Shown: piece by piece, positions 4,736-8,830 of the stretch
How positions within the stretch are numbered: the first letter of the stretch is position 1
Layout: every line of letters starts with the position of its first letter
Assembly (NCBI GenBank): GCA_016195205.1
Contig: JACQAB010000143.1
Location: 1-8,830, forward strand
DNA length: 8,830 bases
Source: Pseudomonadota bacterium
GTDB taxonomy: Bacteria; Pseudomonadota; Alphaproteobacteria; UBA9219; RGZA01
Direction: 5' to 3'
The notes under the pieces: generated by a model
What the model was told of the DNA's origin: nothing
The model's database searches: none
What the model saw: only the letters and a program-made list of their open reading frames with translations
Position numbers and translations under genes: made by a program

Positions 4736-7471
4736 ATGCTGGGAGCCCTTGCCCGCTCCTTTCTGGGTTCCGCGAATGAGCGGATTTTAAAAGGCCTACA
4801 GCCCTCGGTCGCCGCCATCAACGCCCTTGAAGCGCGTCTTGAGAAGCTGAGCGATGGCGAGCTGCGCGCCCAAACCGCCCTGTTCCGCAAACGCCTGGCC
4901 GAAGGCGAAAAGCTTGACCGGCTGCTGCCAGAGGCTTTCGCCACCGTGCGCGAGGCGGCCAAGCGCACCTTAAGCCAGCGTCCTTTCGACGTGCAGCTGA
5001 TGGGCGGCATGGTTTTGCATCAGGGCCGCATTTCGGAAATGAAAACCGGCGAAGGCAAAACGCTGGTCGCCACCCTGCCCGCTTATCTGAATGCGTTGGC
5101 CGGCAAGGGCGTGCACATCATCACCGTCAACGATTACCTGGCCCGGCGCGACAGCGAATGGATGGGGCGCATCTATGGCTTCCTCGGCCTTTCCGTGGGC
5201 TGCATCGTGCACGACCTCAGCGAGGAAGACCGCCGCGCCGCCTATGCTTGCGACATCACTTACGGCACCAACCACGAATTCGGCTTCGATTACCTGCGCG
5301 ACAACATGAAGTTCCGCTTCGAGGATCTGGTGCAGCGGCCCTTTTCCTACGCCATCGTCGACGAGGTCGACAGCATTCTGATCGACGAGGCGCGCACGCC
5401 GCTCATCATCTCGGGCCCGGCCGAAGATTCCTCGGGGCTTTATCAGAAGATCGACGAAGTCATCGTGACGAACCTGAAGCCCGAGGATTACGAAAAGGAC
5501 GAGAAAACCCGCACCGTCAACCTCACCGAAACCGGCATGCAGCGCATGGAAGAATGGCTGACCGGGGAAAACCTGCTGAATCCCGGCGGGCTGTATGACT
5601 CCTCAAACGTCAATGTGCTGCATCACGTGCAGTCGGCGCTGCGCGCCCACACCTTGTTCACCCGCGATGTCGATTACATCGTCAAGAGCGGCAAGGTGGT
5701 GATCATTGATGAATTCACCGGCCGCATGATGGAAGGCCGCCGCTATTCCGAAGGGCTGCACCAGGCGCTGGAAGCCAAGGAACATGTCGAGATCGAGCGC
5801 GAAAACCAGACACTGGCCAGCATCACCTACCAGAATTACTTCCGCCTATATCCCAAGCTGGCGGGCATGACCGGCACGGCCATGACTGAAGCCCCGGAAT
5901 TCGAAGAAATCTATAACCTCTCGGTGGTGGAAGTGCCCACCAACGTCGCCGTCATCCGCAATGACCAGGACGACGCCGTGTTCCGCACTGCCGATGAAAA
6001 ATATTCTGCCATCATCACTTTGATCGAGGAATGCCGCGCGCGCCAGCAGCCGGTGCTGGTCGGCACCGTGTCGATCGAGAAATCGGAAACGCTTTCCGAA
6101 TTTCTGAAGAAGCGCAAGGTTCCGCATCACGTGCTGAACGCCCGCCACCACGAACAAGAGGCCTATATCATCGCCCAGGCGGGACATCCTGGGGCGGTGA
6201 CCATCGCCACCAACATGGCGGGCCGCGGCACCGACATCCAGCTGGGCGGCCATTTCGACATGCGCGTGCAGCAGGAACTGTTCAACGTTACCGACGAGAC
6301 CGAACGCACGCGCCGCATCGCCGAGATCAAGAAAGAAATCGAAGTCGCGCGCGAAGTGGTGCGCAAGGGTGGCGGATTGTTCGTGATCGGCACCGAACGG
6401 CATGAAAGCCGGCGTATCGATAACCAGCTGCGCGGCCGCTCGGGCCGCCAAGGCGACCCCGGCGCCTCGAAATTCTTCCTGTCGCTGCAGGATGATCTGC
6501 TGCGTATTTACGGCGCCGATAAAATGGATGCCGTGCTTTCCAACCTAGGCCTGCGCGACGGACAATCCATCATGCATCCCTGGATCAGCCGCGCATTGCT
6601 GAAGGCCCAGGAAAAAGTCGAAGCGCGCAATTTCGACGTGCGCAAGAATTTGCTGAAATTCGACAACGTCATGAACGACCAGCGCAAGGTCATCTATGAA
6701 CAGCGCCGCGAGATCATGCGCGCCACCGATGTACTGCAAACCGTCACTAACATGCGCCACGATGTCATCGTGGCGATGGTGAAAAACGCCATTCCGCCAA
6801 ACTCCTATCCCGAACAGTGGGATCTGACCGGCCTCAAGGAACGCGTGAAGGAATTCCTGTTCCTTGACCTGCCCATCGAAGACTGGGGCAAGGAAGAGCA
6901 TATCGCCGAAACCGAGATGGAAAACCGCATCAAGAAGGCCGCGGAGGAACGCTATGCCGGCAAAGTGCGGGCCTTGCCCGAGCCGGTGCTGCGCGGCGCG
7001 GAAAAAATGGTGCTGCTCTCCACCCTGGACCAGGAATGGAAAGACCATCTGCTGCAGCTCGACCATTTGCGCAGCGGCATTGGCCTGCGCGCCTATGGCC
7101 AGCGCGATCCGCTGAACGAATACAGCCGCGAGGCGTTTGACCTGTTCAGCGCCATGCTCGATACGCTGCGCGTGAAAGTCACCTCCGCGCTGCTGTCGGA
7201 AGCCATGCGCGCCCCGACCGAGGAAGAAATCCTGGAAATGCAGCGCCGCCGCAAAATGGTGGAAAATTTCGGCGACGAAAGCGCTGACGCGGTTGTGCCC
7301 GGAGCGCTAGCGACGGGAACAGAGCGGCCGCGCAAAAACAATATGCCGCGCTCGGCCTCCATTCCGTTCAATCCGAGCGATCCCGCCACCTGGAACCGCA
7401 CGCCGCGCAACGCCGCCTGCCCCTGCGGTTCGGGAAAAAAATACAAACACTGCCACGGCAAACTGGCTTAG
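4736..7471 (+). CDS. secA: Preprotein translocase ATPase subunit SecA
   Basis: SecA is the peripheral motor that uses ATP to push unfolded preproteins through the SecYEG channel. The 911-residue product is full length for the family. Walker A is MKTGEGKT (102-109) and Walker B contains DEVD (209-212), followed by SILIDEARTPLIISG. The preprotein cross-linking region lies about 220-370, and NBD2 includes TVSIEKSE, ATNMAGRGTDIQLGG and the QLRGRSGRQGDPG arginine-finger motif. The helical scaffold/wing region follows, with EKVEARNFDVRKNLLKFDNV and LDQEWKDHLLQLDHLRSGIG. After a variable linker the protein ends with the zinc-binding C-terminal domain ACPCGSGKKYKHCHGKLA, ligands C895, C897, C906 and H907, which binds SecB and ribosomes or lipid. 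The frame is intact. It is divergent from the parvulin gene. A large structured element lies just upstream, so leader-mediated control is possible. Confidence 0.99.
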   Translation: MLGALARSFLGSANERILKGLQPSVAAINALEARLEKLSDGELRAQTALFRKRLAEGEKLDRLLPEAFATVREAAKRTLSQRPFDVQLMGGMVLHQGRISEMKTGEGKTLVATLPAYLNALAGKGVHIITVNDYLARRDSEWMGRIYGFLGLSVGCIVHDLSEEDRRAAYACDITYGTNHEFGFDYLRDNMKFRFEDLVQRPFSYAIVDEVDSILIDEARTPLIISGPAEDSSGLYQKIDEVIVTNLKPEDYEKDEKTRTVNLTETGMQRMEEWLTGENLLNPGGLYDSSNVNVLHHVQSALRAHTLFTRDVDYIVKSGKVVIIDEFTGRMMEGRRYSEGLHQALEAKEHVEIERENQTLASITYQNYFRLYPKLAGMTGTAMTEAPEFEEIYNLSVVEVPTNVAVIRNDQDDAVFRTADEKYSAIITLIEECRARQQPVLVGTVSIEKSETLSEFLKKRKVPHHVLNARHHEQEAYIIAQAGHPGAVTIATNMAGRGTDIQLGGHFDMRVQQELFNVTDETERTRRIAEIKKEIEVAREVVRKGGGLFVIGTERHESRRIDNQLRGRSGRQGDPGASKFFLSLQDDLLRIYGADKMDAVLSNLGLRDGQSIMHPWISRALLKAQEKVEARNFDVRKNLLKFDNVMNDQRKVIYEQRREIMRATDVLQTVTNMRHDVIVAMVKNAIPPNSYPEQWDLTGLKERVKEFLFLDLPIEDWGKEEHIAETEMENRIKKAAEERYAGKVRALPEPVLRGAEKMVLLSTLDQEWKDHLLQLDHLRSGIGLRAYGQRDPLNEYSREAFDLFSAMLDTLRVKVTSALLSEAMRAPTEEEILEMQRRRKMVENFGDESADAVVPGALATGTERPRKNNMPRSASIPFNPSDPATWNRTPRNAACPCGSGKKYKHCHGKLA

Positions 7472-7489
7472 GAATTTTTCGTTTTATGG

Positions 7490-7504
7490 TTAAGCGACCG
7501 TTAA
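7490..7504 (+). promoter_or_regulatory. Putative CtrA box (TTAA-N7-TTAA) upstream of the tandem small-gene array
   Basis: TTAA at 7490-7493 and TTAA at 7501-7504, followed by C, are separated by seven bases (GCGACCG), matching the CtrA full-site consensus. The site is 18 bp after the secA stop and 60 bp before the ATG at 7565. No clear -10 was found at the usual distance, so the promoter itself is uncertain. A short hairpin, AGGCC (7508-7512) with GGCCT (7521-7525), follows. A CtrA site here would make the downstream genes an independent transcription unit rather than a secA read-through. Confidence 0.45.
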
Positions 7505-7552
7505 CTTAGGCCGGTTTTAAGGCCTGTTCGGCATGATGGGTTGGCATTTTTC

Positions 7553-7557
7553 AGGAG
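7553..7557 (+). promoter_or_regulatory. Ribosome binding site of the first array gene
   Basis: AGGAG lies seven bases before the ATG at 7565. It rules out the in-frame TTG at 7541, which lies upstream of this site and has no comparable sequence. Confidence 0.75.
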
Positions 7558-7564
7558 CCAGCAC

Positions 7565-8017
7565 ATGACCACGAACATTCATAAAGTCGCCGACAGGCAA
7601 TCCCTGGAAGAACTCAAACAAGCGATGGGCTCCCTGCAACTCGACAGCACCTCGATTGTCGGCGGCTCCACGTCGCATTTCCGTATACAAGGCGGCACGC
7701 CCGAACAAATCGCCCAGATCAAGGAAGCCATGCAAAAAGTGCTGGAGGGGAAAGGGCTTACCATTTCCGATTCAAAAATTCGCGATGGAATTCATGGATC
7801 ACCTACTCCTGGAGACGAGAACAAACCCGGCTTCCACACCATCACTTTCAACGTTCCGGAGAACCAGGGGCGTTTGCTGGACAAGACCACCGAAGAAGTA
7901 CGCGGCGCGCTAGGCCTGAGTTCCAAGGCGAATTTTGATCACCCCGATCGTTCTCCTACCGACAACGTGTTGAAGCAAGCTCATCATCGATCCAACTCCG
8001 GACCGAGTATGACCTAA
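7565..8017 (+). CDS. Unknown small protein, first of three tandem paralogues (150 residues)
   Basis: I do not recognise a named family. The start ATG 7565 is fixed by AGGAG seven bases upstream. There is no signal peptide or membrane segment, so a cytosolic soluble protein is likely. By eye the fold is an N-terminal helix (about 11-24), a strand with HFRIQGG (38-44), an amphipathic helix (45-61), a strand TISDSKIRDGI (66-76), a loop, a strand GFHTITFNV (89-97), then a helix (about 107-117). The last 30 residues are polar, rich in S, P, D and H, and probably disordered. The same order of elements recurs in the next two genes: XGG/KGG after the first strand, S-D-x-x-I-x-x-G-I in the second, and GFHTI in the third. 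It opens the array after the CtrA-like site and is separated from the next gene by 21 bp. Function unknown. Confidence 0.8.
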   Translation: MTTNIHKVADRQSLEELKQAMGSLQLDSTSIVGGSTSHFRIQGGTPEQIAQIKEAMQKVLEGKGLTISDSKIRDGIHGSPTPGDENKPGFHTITFNVPENQGRLLDKTTEEVRGALGLSSKANFDHPDRSPTDNVLKQAHHRSNSGPSMT

Positions 8018-8038
8018 GACCGAGCAGGCGCCCCTTTC

Positions 8039-8530
8039 ATGAAAACACGCGCCGATCTGCCCAAAAGAATAGAACCGGTGGTTCCGCCTTCCAGACGCAT
8101 TGATACGGAAGCCCTACAAAACCGCATTCAATTCCTTAAATCCATGGTGATCAACGGCACCACGGCATATTTCTATTTCAAGGGCGGCAATTATAAAGAC
8201 ATTGCCGCCATGGAGAAAAAAATAACCGGCTTGCTCTTCGACAAGACGGTGATGACTTCCGATCTGCAAATCTATAACGGCATTGTCGACGAAAAGGGGA
8301 TTCTCAGCCAGCAGGGTCAGGGATTCCACACCATCGCGGTCACGATTACACCGAAACCGGAAGACCGTGAGATTCAGCAAAAACGTTTGAAAGCCGCGGT
8401 TTGGGTTTTTAACAAATCCCTCATCCCAACACCCGCCACGCCTGAAAATCCCGATTCGGATCCGCAGCCGGCTATGCCACAAAAAATGAATCATCGCTCA
8501 CCGGCAGGCCTCGAGCCCCATCCGGTGTAA
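8039..8530 (+). CDS. Unknown small protein, second of three tandem paralogues (163 residues)
   Basis: This gene begins 21 bp after the previous stop. Its core aligns with the first array gene: GTTAYFYFKGG (40-50) with GSTSHFRIQGG, a following amphipathic helix (51-67), MTSDLQIYNGI (72-82) with TISDSKIRDGI, and GFHTIAVTI (95-103) with GFHTITFNV. A further helix (about 109-128, EIQQKRLKAAVWVFNKSL) closes the domain. The N-terminal 20 residues are basic and Pro-rich and the last 35 are Pro/Asp/Asn-rich, so both ends are probably disordered. There is no signal peptide or membrane helix. Overall identity to its neighbour is low outside these motifs, so the duplication is old or the genes diverge quickly. 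The ribosome binding site is weak (AGG within GAGCAGGCG, distant), and coupling to the gene before may help. Function unknown. Confidence 0.78.
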   Translation: MKTRADLPKRIEPVVPPSRRIDTEALQNRIQFLKSMVINGTTAYFYFKGGNYKDIAAMEKKITGLLFDKTVMTSDLQIYNGIVDEKGILSQQGQGFHTIAVTITPKPEDREIQQKRLKAAVWVFNKSLIPTPATPENPDSDPQPAMPQKMNHRSPAGLEPHPV

Positions 8531-8540
8531 GGCAAAACAG

Positions 8541-8830
8541 ATGCATCAGTCCGGAAATAATTACAGTTCTCTCGGAAAATCCCTCAGCCACGCCGAACCG
8601 CGGCGCACTCCTCCATGGAATGCGGCAAAAGCGCTGGGTTCCACGCAATACGAAGGAGGCACCTGGGGCGGAAACGACGGCATGATCTGGCTGAAAGGCA
8701 CCCCCGAAGAGGCCGACCATGTGCGGCACGAAGTTATTCGCCGGCTTGCTCAGAAAGGCATTACCGTAAAAGACAGCACGATGGTGGAAGGGGCCATCGG
8801 CAACCCCAAGCTGGATGGCGAAAGGCAATC
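8541..8830 (+). CDS. Unknown small protein, third of three tandem paralogues (3' end outside window)
   Basis: An ORF opens with ATG 8541, ten bases after the previous stop, and stays open to the end of the window (96 full codons). TAAGG at 8528-8532 overlaps the preceding stop codon and sits eight bases before the ATG, as expected for coupled translation. The core again follows the array pattern: GMIWLKG (47-53) matching the HFRIQGG/YFYFKGG strand, a helix TPEEADHVRHEVIRRLAQKG (54-73), and TVKDSTMVEGAI (75-86) matching TISDSKIRDGI. The GFHTI strand would lie just beyond the window. TPEE at the helix start closely matches TPEQ in the first gene, so this copy seems nearer to the first than to the second. 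The N-terminal 40 residues are polar, with several Ser, Pro and Gly. Function unknown. Confidence 0.72.
   Translation, partial: MHQSGNNYSSLGKSLSHAEPRRTPPWNAAKALGSTQYEGGTWGGNDGMIWLKGTPEEADHVRHEVIRRLAQKGITVKDSTMVEGAIGNPKLDGERQ

Noticed and set aside
5846..6451. - strand ORF of 201 codons inside secA
   Set aside because: It is antisense to a conserved, intact SecA motor region; its length is explained by GC-rich third positions.
7508..7525. Hairpin AGGCC...GGCCT after secA as an intrinsic terminator
   Set aside because: The stem is only five base pairs and no T-run follows; it may be part of the regulatory region instead.
7541..7564. TTG start at 7541 for the first array gene
   Set aside because: The AGGAG at 7553-7557 lies downstream of that codon and is correctly spaced for ATG 7565.
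8472..8828. - strand ORF of 118 codons at the right edge
   Set aside because: It lies opposite the third paralogue, whose + strand reading matches the family motifs and has a coupled start. The - strand product shows no recognisable motif.

Overview
The window looks like chromosome of an alphaproteobacterium. The evidence is the block argJ / parvulin-type isomerase / divergent secA, which I recall as a common alphaproteobacterial arrangement; an alphaproteobacterial-looking SecA of 911 residues; and two sequences matching the CtrA-box consensus TTAA-N7-TTAA, both in front of genes. I cannot name genus or species. All of this is read by eye, without database searches.

Layout, left to right. 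(1) 1-669, + strand: the C-terminal part of a membrane O-antigen ligase/polymerase (Wzy_C type), cut by the window start. (2) 670-1130: a short intergenic stretch with a CtrA-like box, then a 99-residue protein of unknown function. (3) 1131-1264: a convergent gap with a (GA)5-G12 tract and, on the - strand, a short coding-like tail. (4) 1265-3268, - strand: an apparent operon argJ, a small coiled-coil protein, and a MutT-like Nudix hydrolase. (5) 3269-3366: an intergenic inverted repeat built from TAGG-containing units. (6) 3367-4266, - strand: an exported parvulin-type peptidyl-prolyl isomerase. (7) 4267-4735: the divergent intergenic region, most of it (4425-4697) filled by a 273-bp element that folds almost completely into a cloverleaf of nested inverted repeats. 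(8) 4736-7471: secA. (9) 7472-8830, + strand: a second CtrA-like box, followed by three tandem small genes of unknown function that are diverged copies of one another; the third runs off the window.

How the genes relate. SecA drives export of unfolded proteins through SecYEG, and the divergent isomerase is a plausible folding factor for the exported proteins, so that pair makes functional sense. argJ (arginine biosynthesis) and mutT (nucleotide-pool clean-up) are co-directional neighbours without an obvious shared pathway. The most unusual parts are the cloverleaf element lying between a possible secA promoter and the secA ribosome binding site, and the tandem paralogue array downstream of secA with its own putative CtrA site.
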